64,000 nt of DNA from Spisula solida (GCA_947247005.1 OX365956.1:9134089-9198088), one strand, 5' to 3'. Positions 35,561 through 48,959 are shown, counted from the stretch's first letter. The notes: generated from the sequence alone by a model not told the origin. Numbers and translations are program-made.

Positions 35561-36605
35561 TATATCGTAACATTGCTTTTTGATGCAACTGTTAATCGGG
35601 TATAATTTTTACTTGTTCACCGGTAGGACCGTAAAGTATTTTTTCTGATCGAATTTGATATTATCCGGCTTATCTATTATTAATTTATATATAAATGTAC
35701 TAACATAGCCCTTTATGCTTCTAAGTAAACATTTCATTACAATCATTGACTTAAAATATTCACATATAACATGTTACGATCTCGGATTGAAAACAGAGAG
35801 AAAATACATGTTCGGCGTTTTCATGCCGTAAAGCTTCCTATTTGATGAGTTTTGTATACATTTGTTGTAACTTATAGCATATATATGTTCATAAGTCTTA
35901 ATTAAATGATACGAAACTCCAATTGCGTTCAATACAAAGTATAAAATATATAGAAATCTATTGCTCTGGCTTTTCCGCTCTATTCGGTACTTTTCGTCTC
36001 TATTTATAGCATCAATGTTTGTCTGCACACAACATAATTACGCAATCGTCTGCAACAGCGGCGGAGTGATTGTAATTTAAACAAAAACCTAGAATAAAGG
36101 GGTAAGATAATACTTTGTTGGCCTTAACATAAACGAATGTGACAGACTTTCAAAATAAAGCAGGTTATAAAACATGACTACATACGTAGCAGTATAAGAA
36201 AAGTTGATAACCGTGGGATTATTTTTCTTTGCCTTGATGATTAAAATTGGTAATAGCAAATATCTGTGTGTATAGGTCTTAGCATGTTTGTAATATTGTT
36301 CATATCATAGAACTTTTTACCTGCGGAGGACTATCTGGCCTATAGTCGTTGAATTGGTCGTAAGCTGAAAAGTGGTAATATCATAGTGTGGCGTACGCCA
36401 CACAAAAACGAGAAGCCGATAGACATACTTATATTTCAACCTAGAGCATTGCATTTGGCAGTTCTTTTGGAAAATTCGGTTAAGTGCGTGCATGTCACAA
36501 CCGATCATAGTTATGTTTCAAATACAGTTTATAATGCAAATAGTAACAGTGTCTGCAGTGAAACTATCAGAATTTAATAATCTGGGTGTTATTATACGCA
36601 ATAAA
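35561..36605. other. No gene; one 18-bp perfect palindrome
   Basis: AT-rich stretch after the Tc1 relic. GTGTGGCGTACGCCACAC at 36386-36403 is a perfect palindrome. The 84- and 63-codon frames here have no family features and some overlap on opposite strands. Confidence 0.5.
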
Positions 36606-38460
36606 GCATCACATAAAAAACCTTCGCCAATATATTATGTAGTACCACCTCATCATGTAGAGCATACTTTTAGTCCATTAACACTTCACTTTTTGTCTAA
36701 TGTTTGGTCATATAATCGGTGTTTCATTGTATGTGCATTTTCGACACGTTGGCGTAATGACTCCAGAACAGCATGCTCATAGGTTGCCTTTTGTTCGTAC
36801 GGATTCCATGCCGCGGTATGGAAAGTAAACGGAACAACCTAACATACATTGCGCATGCGCCGTATGAACAATTAAAGACATGACAATTATTCTATTAGCG
36901 CCGTATAATGTTTTCATATTTTACGATCATTTACTGAGTAGTAAATATGTATTTGATGTATTGCCATTTCGCAAATATAAACACTTCCTCGAAATCGATC
37001 ACATGTGTACCGTGTTGTGCAGATAAGTGTTTAAAGTGACAATGATGAGTGAGACAGTTTAGCGCAATAATCGTAGCTGTCTACATTGCTAGTTAAGCTG
37101 GATAACTCGAATTGCCAAGAAATGTTATGATTTTGCACAAAACGACTTTACTAAAATTCCTATACAACACACCAAAATAGAAAGTTTCAGCATCTAGTTT
37201 CGATACATCACGAACGATAGTGGTTAGGCTTACAATTTTCATACAAATTGCATTTCTGTTTAATGTAATGGGCAAAACGTTGAACTTTGTTCGAACGTAA
37301 CAATATGTTACCATTTTAAACTAAAATAACAAAACAACGACAATGAATCTGAATATTAGTTCCATTCAGAATTGTTAATTGTAAAAAAATATATATAGGG
37401 ATAACTGTTCCACGTTTGATTAGCGCGTGTACGCCATTTGGACTAAGTAATGACTTTATCTTCATTTGGTTTTTGTCGATATTCAGCTTTCGCTACACCT
37501 TTGAAATTGTAATGGACATGTAAATGGTTAAGTAATCTTCTACAATAAATTCTGAATCATGACGTTATACATGTATAAGGCTATGAATACTTGCATAATT
37601 ATGCAATACATGTTCCCGTTGTTACATTCTTCATTCCTACCGGCTTGTTCATTTGATTTTCATTTCTCAGAAAATAAAACGGAATAATACCGTCATTGCC
37701 ATGGGAAGAAATTAGCAAAATATACTTAAGATAACACGAAGCAGAAATCATCAAGTGGTTTAGGAATTTCGTCGATTTGATCATTAACTCTTTATTCATC
37801 CATCATAGGTAATTTCATCTTAATATAAGAAGTGCATGTGGGAGTTTGAAATTTGGCATACGGGGAGATATTTTGAATGACGATTATACAATGTCAATTA
37901 AGATGTTAGTCGGTCATATTTTAATCTAAATACATTAAGAGAAATAAGTTGCTATTAGCAACACTTCTTATTCCGATTTAAAAATCAGCATTATTTATTC
38001 GTTTAAACCCTACCCTCCCATTAGCTACAATGTATTACTTATTCTGTGTGCGTGGTAGCTCAGCAATATAATGGATTCTAAAATATTTTTAATGCTGTAA
38101 TAGATTATTTGTTTACATGCAATAATGCGAAGTTTGCTGTAGTGCATATCTGGTTTTTGACAACTCGTGTTGCTAAGTATGTTGATGTTTTGATACGCAA
38201 TATCATTTCCATTGAGATCTGACATGCAACATATTGTACATGTTTACATATTGCGTTTCATTTTACTGATATCTTTGATGTAGAAATAGTGTGTATGTTT
38301 TTCCCGATGTCTAAGTTTAAACAAACGAATATATGACAATATATTAATAATGTTGTGTTTTTAAAAATAAACAATAAACGACAGGCATAATCTTTACACA
38401 ACGAATCTACCGTTTGTTTAAAATGATATTATGTCAATAAGATTAATGTCTAGCATGAAG
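36606..38460 (+). repeat. Long repeat unit, copy P5, third piece
   Basis: Aligns with P1 about 6660-8300 and then 9350-9480. It keeps TTTCGACACGTTGG, GCGCCGTATAATGTTTTCAT and TGCGTGGTAGCTCAGCAA in order. It lacks the LINE and the 8388-type insertion, confirming those as later events in P2 and P1. Confidence 0.75.
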
Positions 38461-39049
38461 ATTAATAGAAACAAAAATTAAATTTGTATTTACATTATAC
38501 ATGTACATGAAAACTATGAAATGTTTTAGTTATATGTATTATTCGTTTGTCTTAGTTTCAACAGGGCAATCTTATCACACTGTGTCTTGACAGTGTGCAC
38601 ATCGTGTTAAATAATAACAAAATAATGAAAGAACAACGAGAGTATGGTTTCGACCTTGTGTGTCTTCGACATTTCGCCTTGCCCACACCAACGGACGATA
38701 TAGCATTAATCAGCAACCACAAACATTGAACAATAGCTAAATGTAATTTTGGTTCAGTTTTGATATTTATAGGAAAGAAAATGAATAAAATGAATAATAA
38801 TTTACAAACGATGGGTCAATGTGATAATCACATAGTTATTTAATCATATTGTCATGCCATCTGTATATATTTAACTGATCGTTACATTTCTTGTAGATAA
38901 GAACACAAAATGAAATGAAGACGTACACTCAGTCAGGACAATAAATGAAACATATTTAATGAAAAGTATTATAAAGATATGCCCAAACAATCTTAGAATA
39001 TCATTGATTTGCTAGGCTCTATTATAGTAAACGTTTAATTAGGAAATAT
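38461..39049. other. No recognisable feature
   Basis: AT-rich sequence between the end of P5 and a foldback element. No frame or repeat ends were seen. Confidence 0.5.
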
Positions 39050-39617
39050 ATCGCTGTTTTGTGTGATATACCGGTGAATAGACCGTAGGCCTGAGGATTA
39101 ATAACTATGCATATGAACGACAAACCGTGATCTATTCACCGGTATATCACGCAAAACAGCGATCTTTTTGCATTCTAACACGTGTAATTTGTACAAATGT
39201 ATACGGATTATTTTGTTTGCGAAGTTTGTGAGTTATTTATCATGTTGCTATAGACAACTTCCGCTGTTCAAAGAATCGTTACGTACGCCCCTGGATGTAA
39301 GCTTTACTATTATCTTTATTTGTCGCCAAACTGATGCTTGTTTGACGCAAATTTCCAATTACGTATTTCACGTTTAAGCATATAAAATGATACATGCAAT
39401 AACATGTTGCTAGAATAGCAATATAATCGAATAAATAAACAGAAACGCTACGAAAAGGAAATTACGCAAAACGTCGCGCTATACTGCGACATCACAGTTC
39501 ATGACGTCATAAAATAAACAAGACGTAAATTTTATTGATACAAATCGCGAATTATACGCGGGAGATAAATTAAACAGCCGAAAATTCTACCGTGATATAC
39601 CGTTGATTAGATAACGC
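39050..39617. mobile_element. Foldback family A, copy 1
   Basis: It opens with a hairpin (39050-39163) whose arms share ATCGCTGTTTTG and GATATACCGGTGAATAG. The remaining 450 bp, ending GATATACCGTTGATTAGATAAC, aligns with 52.65-52.87 and 53.63-53.82 kb. The left outer part of the hairpin is missing compared with copy 2. No coding capacity; mechanism unknown. Confidence 0.65.
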
Positions 39618-40425
39618 TACAGTTCTATACGTTTACATAGAGCAAAATACAGACAGTGTTAGCATTTTATTCTACATTATTTTTGTCACACGCTCATTTG
39701 TGCCGAATTATGTCACCTGGATTAATTACGTCAGTTTGCTTTGTATTATGGGCTAATGCGTATTATTTTGCCTACGTCAATGACTTCGGGTGTATCCTCT
39801 TCATTTGAAGAAGTAATCATTAATTCAACATGGAGTACTTAACATACTGGTTCATGATCAATTCCAGGAAACTGTTTACATCAACATGTCGTAACGGTAA
39901 ATAAGAACACTAGCATAAACAGGCTAACATTGTTGGTAATTACACGATGTACTTCAGCATCACATTATTGTGAATTCAATAAATCGTCTTTTACTACCAA
40001 CATAATAATGTTAGTAGTGCATTCACTGCCGTCTGTGGAATTCTTGCATCGTTCTGTTTCTGGTATTTAAACATGACAAACGTGATGCAGACATACACAA
40101 TGTGACAAGAATTTATCAAATCTACAGTGTGTGAATTATTGCAAAAATCGCTCCGCCGTCAATAGAGAAATATAATTGAATCCATATAAAGTCGTTCTAA
40201 AGTGTTTGGAAATGTATTTAATCGTTTAAAATTCCGGTGTCAGTCATTAAACAAGTATTCTGTTAGAGGCATCTTATACATGTATGATATTGTATGTAGG
40301 TTCAGCGCACTATACTGTTTAAAAGGGTTAGCACGTACACAATCAGTGTTAAAAAGCAAAGTTTAATGGGTATAACAGGTAATTATGTTGCGCTAATAGT
40401 TTCGTAAATGGGCTTTGTTTTAGTA
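39618..40425. other. No recognisable feature
   Basis: AT-rich. A TAGTAGTGCATTCACTG-type stretch near 40010 was inspected and shows no repeat ends. No coding signal. Confidence 0.5.
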
Positions 40426-43060
40426 GAAAACTACTTAACTGATTTTGACAGCAGTATATCAATAAAAAACACATTTGTTTGATTGACTTTTAACAGTTTA
40501 AACATTTACTTAGGGAGAGTATTACCTAGTCTGAGTTTATAGTTTAAGATAGATATGTCGTATGTAGACGTTCCTTAGACTTATATAAATATGCTCTATA
40601 GATCCAAATGAAAAATGGATAATGTCATATGAATACGTATGCTGTGTGTTTTCTTTTTGAATTTGTCGATCGAAAATCCCAATTTACCAAACATAAAAAA
40701 TAACGAATGGAGCCGTTTCGTGGTTCAATACACAGCTGTAGTGTATTAAGATGGATATAACACTGCGTTATAATCCCTTTGCACGCACACAACTGTTACA
40801 TTTCGTGCAGTAATATAAATAAGAAATATTATATTGATTTCGTTAGTGTTGTGTTTTCAAAACCACTCAGTGCGCCTTGCGAATCAGTCATCATTCACAG
40901 TCATTAACACATTCTTTTCACACAGCAATTTCATAAAATTGATAATATAACATATATACACTCATTAAAAGGTATAAGTACACCTACTTGTTACGCTTGT
41001 ATCTTTTTTATTATACATGATAGCTTGTTCATTTTTTGCATGTGTTCATGCGAGTAGTATAACAACTATATCCGGTAATTGGATATTAATTTTGTATTTG
41101 GCTTGGTGTAAGCAGTGAACCGTGAACCCTCCAAATTCAGAAAAATGCACGTGCACAACACTGTGTGTTGTAAAATGTTTTGAAATGTTGACTACACATT
41201 GTCCAGCAATACCAAAACCCCCAAAAACATAAAATTTGAAGTATTCCGATTACAGAAAAAAACAAGAGATGTTTGTAAAACATGCATGTCTCATGACAAC
41301 CGAATAGATATGTATACTTAAGGCCATCCCGACCTTTGACCTATTGACCTACACATTTATAGAAGTCTTCTGCTGATAATAAGCTATCATTCTGTCAGTG
41401 AAGTTTTACTATCTTAGGACTCACGGTTCTTACGTTGTGGATTAGAAACGGTTGTGTATTCCAAAGTCACGATGATTTTGACATTTGAACAATAGCGACC
41501 TCAAAATCAATGGGGGTCATCTACTGATGATGAACAATCTCCACAAAAACTTTGTGGGTTCTAGGTCCGACCGTTCTGGAGTCATTGATTGGAAAACATT
41601 TAGTCTACCAACCGACCTATCGACATGCATGTGCTAAGTAATAAAACCCATATCTACGATACAGAGATATACAAAACTTAAGTACTTACAGTTCCTAAAA
41701 TGATTAAACAGAATAACCTTAAAATAAATATAATATCATACATTTTATAGTTCTATATTGTGAAACATTTCAAGCTAGAAGCAAAATGATGTACACTATT
41801 TGTATATATAGCTGCTTACTGTGTTGGTGTACTTATAACTTTTAATGATTGTATACATTTTGAAACTACAAATATCACAACACAACACAACCAATTGCAC
41901 TGGTTTATTCTTTTTATAAATCAGATTATATTACTTGACACATAAGTCATTAATTTAAGTGAATTGATAAATCGTCGGTGTTTTAAGTTGTAAGTGAAGC
42001 GTATCAATTATAAGCTTTGCTTTTAATATAGTACGGTGTACCTACACATATCTATATAAACGAACATTCCAACATGCACGAGGAAATACATTATAGTCCG
42101 ACCAGGATAATGTGATATTTACAAACATGAATCGGTTTGTTTAACTGTGGCAAAATATGTTTTACAAATCACTTAAATAAACAGATAAGGTCAGTATTCT
42201 ACTTAAAACATTACTGATAATTGGTGCACATAATTGTAATCCACCTTTGTAGACCATACCAAATTTGCCCGCCTTTCACATTATCCGGTGCGCACTATTA
42301 AAGTAATCAAATAAAAAATAAACATCTGTCCAAAAAGCATCGAGAGTCACATCAAAGGTATTGTGTATCTAAACATCTACATACTTAGCAACAAGAATGA
42401 TCAAAAACAAAATATCAACTACAGCATGTTAAGCATTCTCTCAACTAAACGAATTACCTATCACACCGTTCAACATAGATAGGAATCCAATATCTTGATG
42501 AGCTACCACGCGCTTGAGATAAATTATTCGCTTTTGTAAAACAGATTTACTTATATGAGGGTAGGGTAGGGATCAACAACGGATGAATGATGATGTGCTT
42601 AATGTCTGAAAAATGAAGTGTTGCCTATAGCAACGTATCGATCTTAATGTATTTAGATTTAAATAAGTATAACAATTTAATTGACATTGTAGAATAATCA
42701 TTCAAACTCACACTCCGGAGAGGCGAATATTTTTTAGGGTTCTTGTGTCAAAGAGAGCATTTTATACGAGATCAAATTACCTAGGTTCAATCAATAAACA
42801 GTTAATGAACGAATTGATACCAGCGCTTTAAGAAATTCCTTAAATCCTTACGATTCTATGTTTCGTGATATCTATTTATCGTTTTCTCATTTCTTCCCGT
42901 GGCAATTACGGCATCATTGCGTTTTATTGTTAGAAATATAGAATATATGCTGTAAGGGCAGTGTGACATTAGTGACAATAATTGAATATTGCATCAACAC
43001 ACTTGTAACGCTTAGAGGTCGTTTATTTAGCCTTTAGAATTACTTCAACATCACAGATAT
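40426..43060 (-). repeat. Long repeat unit, inverted partial copy M1
   Basis: 42.3-43.0 kb is the reverse complement of P1 about 7740-8260 (GAGATCAAATTACCTAGG, TTGATGAGCTACCACGCGC). The outer part at 40.43-40.56 kb matches M2 at 46.6-46.72 kb (GACTTTTAACA, TTAGGGAGA). M1 and M2 are in the same orientation as each other and opposite to P1-P5. Confidence 0.7.
41262..41640. repeat. Dispersed bivalve-type repeat inside M1
   Basis: Contains AACAAGAGATGTTTGTAAAA and the blocks GACCTCAAAATCAATGGGGG, TCATCTACTGATGATGAACA and AATCTCCACAAAAACTTTG. I know this motif order from many bivalve genomic sequences. Identification is by memory of the pattern and was not searched. Confidence 0.5.
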
Positions 43061-43081
43061 CAAAGTATTACACTGTGTACA

Positions 43082-43118
43082 TGTTACATTTTCACCATAG
43101 ACCGGAGAAAATGTAACA
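43082..43118. other. 12-bp-arm hairpin
   Basis: TGTTACATTTTC and GAAAATGTAACA are exact mirror images separated by 13 bases. It lies just beyond M1. No function is inferred. Confidence 0.5.
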
Positions 43119-44640
43119 CCTGCGATTCCTCATGACGTAGTTTAACCGGCTATACTGCCATCCTGGTGCAGTTTGTAATATCTAAACGCAATAAAGTATG
43201 TGTTTCATAAAACTTGTTAAAAGTTAGGTTCATTGTTCAGATTAAAATATTAGTAATAAGAAATACAATTACATCCGTAAGTATAGTTGATACTAGTCTG
43301 TGTTCGCGCCAGGAAATGTAGGACAACATGATTATTTATTGAAAATAAATCCAATTGAGTCACACACTGCAAATGAAAACACATGTGTATTGATCCCTCA
43401 TTGTAAGTGACTTTGGACATGCACCCGCTGGCTAATTAATCTACACCAATTAACATAAAGTAGATCAGATATCATGTGCAACTAATTACTATATTCCCCA
43501 CCATCCTCAACACCACGTATTATGTATTTGATTTTAGTTGTTTTGTTTATTTATCCACGTTATTGTTCCCCTTCTATGTTCACATTGTAATTATATATAG
43601 TTATGCATTGTTTTAGTGCATAAACTACTTATTCTAGTCTAGTTTTAATAATGTCGGCAATTATTGTTCCCATTCTGTATTCATATGTTTAACTCTGCTT
43701 TTTATCCGCTCGTACGTGTAATTAGTTATACTAGTCTTTTAGAAATGTTTTAAGAATTCCGTTATATAAAATGACATTTGCACATACAATTGTGTTTGTT
43801 TTTTCATAATATATGAACAGAGTATGTTGGTGCCTGCCTATAATATCCAAGTGAAAATCCAAATGTAATTGAAACGTTTTAGAAAGAGAAATTAGTCGAT
43901 ACATGCGTTTGGAAAAGTTGTAAAGTTAATTTATCTTCCAGTACATATGATTGTTTCTTTCACTAGAATGACACGGACTTTTTATCAACTCTTTTAAATA
44001 GCAACGTGCATCTGTTCCCGTATATATACAAACACATCTGATTTCTACAATATCACTTTTAATTAAAGTTTCTGCTGCGTTTACTTTAACAACTCTGTTA
44101 TTATTGCTACAATAACCATTTCTAGTGAATGCACTTGGAATTACTTAAAATCACGACTACGTACAATGTATAAATGCATTAAACTGTAATTAGGTACATT
44201 TATCAGACATTAACGACGCAATCAGTGCTGGAATTAAATGCTATCTAGGGATATAGAAAGCTATAATATCTGTTTCATTTGTAGATGCATCCCCAGATTG
44301 TCTTTTATCGCAACGCTCAGGAAAATAAATCACTACATGTATTTAAAGACTTTTACACAATATGTTTAATACGGGAGGAACGATACGTATGTGTATCCGT
44401 AATGGATAAGCATTGCAAATCATCAAACCACGATAACTGCCATAACCGATACGACTTATATACTTTCAAAATGCATAGCGATGAGTGTTTAAGTTAAATG
44501 TAATAATATCTCATTTTCGTTTCTATCGTTTTTATCCGTGTTTACACTATGCCAAGCATAAAGGTGGACAGTCAAAAGAACTCGTGTAATTAGAATTAAT
44601 TAACAACCAATATCAACTTCAATTTCCTTAAGAAACTGAA
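43119..44640. other. No recognisable feature
   Basis: AT-rich with many TACATGTA-like words. The 70-codon frame 44285-44497 has several Cys and His residues without regular spacing and is not called. Confidence 0.45.
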
Positions 44641-44752
44641 ATATATCCGCATGTGGAGGTCATGACCACAGCCAATGCCATGAGATAACGTAGCCAATAC
44701 AAACCACCCGAATCCGGATCGCTTGGACAAAGAGTGAGTGCTCGGCACACTG
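44641..44752 (-). pseudogene. Possible transporter-like exon relic
   Basis: On the minus strand one phase reads SGFGWFVLATLSHGIGCG followed by HDLHMRIYFSFLRK. The G-x-G-W-x-V start, the HGI position and the YF..FL end resemble the first membrane exon of monocarboxylate-type (SLC16) transporters, where the start is usually GGWGWVV. It is less AT-rich than its surroundings. No splice signal of quality, no second exon and no ATG were found. Weak resemblance only; chance is a real alternative. Confidence 0.2.
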
Positions 44753-44769
44753 TGTTAACTTATCCGTCA

Positions 44770-45830
44770 TACATAAATGGTAGTTTGCAAATCGAATAGT
44801 ACTGCAAACAGCATGATATATTTAAGATATCAAAAACACTACATTATGATAGTACCATACTGAAGACACTCCAAAATTTAGCACGTCGTAAGATAGTAGA
44901 AGTTGATACAATCTAACGATTTACTGACGTTTAGACAATATTCATTTTATCAGGAATCGATAGGGTGGCTCTTTGATGCCTGTATAACTTAATAAGTATG
45001 CAATTAACTGGTCTGTTATAATGAATAAACAATATGATAAAATGATGAGCTGTGTATGTATCGTAAAAATACCAAAGAATGTAGCAGTACATGTATCATA
45101 TTAATGAAAATATGATTTGACTACACGTAGGAGACTGTGAATGAGAATTACAGTATATCGTTTGCATTCTGATATCATATCACCTTGTGCATAATTCAAA
45201 ATATTTGTAACTTCATCTTGAACATGTATAACAGTACATCATTTTTCATATTGTATGTTAAACTTATTAGGAGCAGGCGAATGTGTCAGTCTGCTCATTC
45301 ATGTTTCTCATGATTCATGATTTCACAATATTTCTTCTTATTTTTGCTCCTAAAGTACTAGTATGTAAACCTTGTAGCGTGTACTTCGTGCTGTAACATT
45401 GTTTGACACATACGTTCATTGTATGTGCTCCTACTGTTAGAGGTCATTTCATGTTTCATAATTTTAAAGTACACCTAAGTGAATAAGCCATTCAATAAGT
45501 CTCCATTATTTTTCAGGATTGGAGACTTTATTAACAATACCTCTCCGTTATTTTGTTTACACATTTCAATGAATGTGTAACAAAATAATCGAGAGTTATC
45601 CACTCTGTGTATACACACACATATGTAGTACTAAATGTACTTGTTGTGCAATATAACACAACATATTTGCACCGTACAGTACGAGATAAATACATACAAA
45701 AACAACATTTCATGAACTTATCGATATTGAATTGTAGTACACACAATTTGTATGCAAAAGAATACAAAATTCCGTTAGACCATGCAGCGCCTTTGAATTT
45801 GACTATCTGAAAATGCGACATAAGAACATA
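44770..45830. other. No recognisable feature
   Basis: AT-rich. The two opposite-strand frames overlapping 45531-45986 are low-complexity by-products and not genes. Confidence 0.5.
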
Positions 45831-45838
45831 CATGTATA

Positions 45839-45979
45839 CGATGACAAAAACGCCAGATCTTAAATGCACGAAGGTGTGATGACGAAAACGCGAGCAAAAA
45901 AGTGTGATAATATGCAATAATAACACTGTTCTTGAAACAATTGTGTTTTCGTCATCGTACACTTGCGTTTTCGTCATCA
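45839..45979. repeat. Inverted array of GATGACGAAAACGC motifs
   Basis: Two motif copies point right (45839-45854 with one change, 45878-45892) and two point left (45943-45957 with one change, 45964-45979), about 50 bases apart at the centre. The block forms an imperfect palindrome. Similar TTTTCGTCATC arrays are common in molluscs (general knowledge). Confidence 0.6.
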
Positions 45980-45989
45980 TATTCACGAA

Positions 45990-46457
45990 AATGCAGCGAC
46001 TTTATCATCAACATTATATATGTCCACCATGTGTCATCAAGTTTTAAATATCCAGTAATTGTTTATTCATGGAAATATATGCATTGACACTAAACTATTA
46101 GAACACTGGTTTCATCATAAACATTTTAATAAGTCCATATGTTATTTTATCCAGTGACACTGATTAAGTGACCACATGGCTTGATCATGTGACACACAAA
46201 TAACTACACAATCATGTTTCATGGACTACACTCCATTACTAGAGTAATGGAGAGTTGTGGTATTATTCCACCGGTTTCACAAAAAAGCATGATCTACTCG
46301 GTCTGACATGGTCAAGTTTGTGTTTTGATTACTATAAGAGGTACATGAGGGACGACTTGTTTTAGTAAACAGATTTTTATAATAATTTTGAAATTTACTC
46401 CATAGTTACATGATTTTAGTAAAATTTACATTTGACAATATGGTGTATTTTAAGTCA
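45990..46457. other. No gene; small palindrome
   Basis: CTCCATTACT and AGTAATGGAG form perfect 10-bp arms around AG at 46231-46252. The rest is featureless AT-rich DNA. Confidence 0.5.
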
Positions 46458-46564
46458 GAGAAAGTCCGCGTATCTGTCCATTCCTGAGAAATAATGGAAA
46501 CACTGCCCCTTCGGGGCCTCTTCGCCTTTATTTCTCAGATATGGACAGATACTTGTACTTTCTC
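46458..46564. mobile_element. Hairpin MITE-like element
   Basis: Arms share GAGAAAGT, TATCTGTCCAT and CTGAGAAATAA in mirrored order. The centre carries a GC-rich hairpin (GCCCCTTCGGGGC, 46505-46517). At 107 bp and nearly fully palindromic, it resembles hairpin MITEs. Confidence 0.6.
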
Positions 46565-46589
46565 CCTAACGCAATGCGCACTATATTTA

Positions 46590-47850
46590 AGTAATGTTTG
46601 AAAGCAGTCTATCAATGAAAACGACATTTTTGTAGACTTTTAACATTACAAACATATTGAATTAGCTTAGGGAGAAAATACATCTCATAGTTATAAGTTT
46701 ATAGTTAAGAAAATATGCTTTATAGGTTTGCTTTATAGATTATGATAGAAACGTATTACACTGTGAAACGCATTTAACACGCAGTGGAAGGCATGGCTTA
46801 CCTTAGATACAATGACATATTTAACAAATCAGTTATCAATTACAGCCAATACTATTAGTTCTTTTCAACTACCAATTTAATACCATTTATGATATGGCAT
46901 AAATCTTAAGCCTATCAAAATGACGATATGACAACTGTACTTGTTTAATACAGCTACAAATCGCATTATATTACTTAAAACATGTGTAATTTCCTTTGGA
47001 GAATATGCATACATTTGTAACGTCTGTGTACATAGTTCAAAGCAAATACAACTATAGAGGTATAGCTTATCGCATATAAGGTTTAACATTCCAACGTACA
47101 GATGGAAATACATCAACGGCCTACAAAAAACAAACATCTGATCAAATGCATTGTATATCCAAACATCTACATGCTTAACCACAGGATTTGTCAAAAACCA
47201 GATATCAATCACAGCAGGCTAAGTATTATTTTCACTAGACAAATAACCTATCACACCGTTCAACAGAGACACGATTCCAATATCTTGCTGAGCTACAAAT
47301 GTACCACGCGCGTGGAATAGAATATTCGCTTTTGTAATATAGTTGTTGTAATGTGAGGGTAGGGATAAACAACGGATGAATGATGATGTTCTTAAAGTCT
47401 GAAATATAAACTGTTGCCTATAGCAACGTATCGCTCTTAATGTATTTAGATTGAAATAAGACCGTCTAACAACTTAATTGACATTGTAGAATAATCATTC
47501 AAAATCACACTCCGGAGAGGCGAACCTTTCTAGGTTTCTGGTGTCTAAGACAGCATTTTATACAAGATCAAATTAGATATACCTAGGTTAAATCAATATA
47601 CAGTTAATGAACGAAATGATATCAGCGCTTGACTAAATTCCTTAACTTCGTTACGATTCTCTGCTTCGTGATATCTAAGTATCGTTTTCTCATTTCTTTC
47701 TGCGGCAATTACAGTATCATTGCGTTTTACAGATAAAGATAAAATATATGCTGTAGGGGTAGTGTGACATTAGTGGCAGTAATTAAATAATGACATTTGT
47801 TGCGATTAAAGGTTGTATACATAGCCTTTAGAATCACTGTCACCTTCAAG
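46590..47850 (-). repeat. Long repeat unit, inverted partial copy M2
   Basis: Matches M1 along 47.05-47.83 kb (TATCACACCGTTCAACA, TGTTGCCTATAGCAACG, ACACTCCGGAGAGGCGAA) and is the reverse complement of P1 7740-8260. It lies about 4.8 kb from M1 in the same orientation. Confidence 0.7.
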
Positions 47851-48629
47851 ATATTATTACATTTATATATTTATATATATAGTGCCTCGCATGTATCACG
47901 TTAGTGTATGGAAATGTAAGAGGAAATCATTATTACAAAATGACATATTAAGTTGAACTTATGGAACTATTTTTATTTAGGTTATGGTTCTTTCAGGTCG
48001 TGACTTGGGAGAAGAAGTTGCTGACGGAAGGCTATGTAGCCATTAGTATGTTGAATATGAATATATTGTTTGTGTCGGTTTTGTTGTTGTATCAAGTAAT
48101 CCAGTTTGATATTCGCCTATTTGGTTTATATATCATGATTAACATTTCAAGTATAATGTCGAAGTATAATACTATAATAGTTAAAATGTTTACTCAATAA
48201 AATCAGACTCCTGTTGAAAGGAACAACTACTTAGGTACAAATGTACATATGAAACTTTTGTAGGCAAGAAAAGCAACGGTTATTTGTGTAATGAATAATT
48301 CTCGAAACAGTAATTACGTCTATCAATTATTTTAATGGTTATCAAGAAATTAAAACCACATAAAATGACAAAACAAACGTCCTGTTTCTGTATCAACAAG
48401 TTAAGTTAGAATTTAATGTATTTATTATTGAATACTATAGTTGGCATTGGCAGACACTATTAATCTAGCTAACGAAATTGTGTAATATTTAATTGATCAA
48501 TGATATTTTACAATAAATGTGTGTTTAGGAGACATGGCTTGTCTGTATTCTCGGGTGTATTCAAGTATTAAGATATCGAAAGAACAAGCCCGATTTTACG
48601 TTTTATGCTACGTCATCTATTTAGGGATG
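47851..48629. other. No certain gene
   Basis: A 79-codon plus-strand frame (47961-48200) is hydrophobic and starts at ATG-like context, but it has no recognisable motif and sits in AT-rich DNA. Not called. Confidence 0.4.
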
Positions 48630-48690
48630 TTTTCCTATGTAGCTCATTGGTTAGATGGCTTGGCGACCCTGGTTTAAATACGGTTAGAGG
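48630..48690 (+). repeat. tRNA-derived SINE-like head
   Basis: GTAGCTCATTGGTTAGATGG resembles a tRNA D-arm/A box. GGTTTAAATACGG, about 30 bases on, resembles a B box. No full cloverleaf closes, so this is a SINE or pseudo-tRNA relic, not a tRNA gene. Confidence 0.45.
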
Positions 48691-48884
48691 CACTTATATG
48701 CTTGTCATAGCAGAACGCTGACTGGCAAATAAAGGCTATGCTCGGCTTTTAGATTTATTATTTCGCATTGTGAGAAATGCTATATATTACGAATACATCA
48801 TTTGTCATATCCCTTAATCTTATGTCTGTACTACATAGACAGTAGTGCAGAACCCAACCAAGGTAGTTACTTCGAAACCGTTCT

Positions 48885-48955
48885 CGATGGTCCAGTGGTT
48901 AGAGTAGTCCATCGTTAAAAGTGTACTGCAATATATTCTGGGCTTGACTATCAAC
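48885..48955 (+). repeat. Second tRNA-derived SINE-like head
   Basis: GATGGTCCAGTGGTTAGAG is a close match to a tRNA A-box region. A degraded B box (TGGGCTTGACTATC) follows about 50 bases later. Likely an old SINE. Confidence 0.4.
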
Positions 48956-48959
48956 ATAT

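Noticed and set aside
45531..45986. 151-codon minus-strand frame
   Set aside because: Overlaps a mirrored motif array and a plus-strand frame. Composition is repetitive, with no domain or conserved copy.
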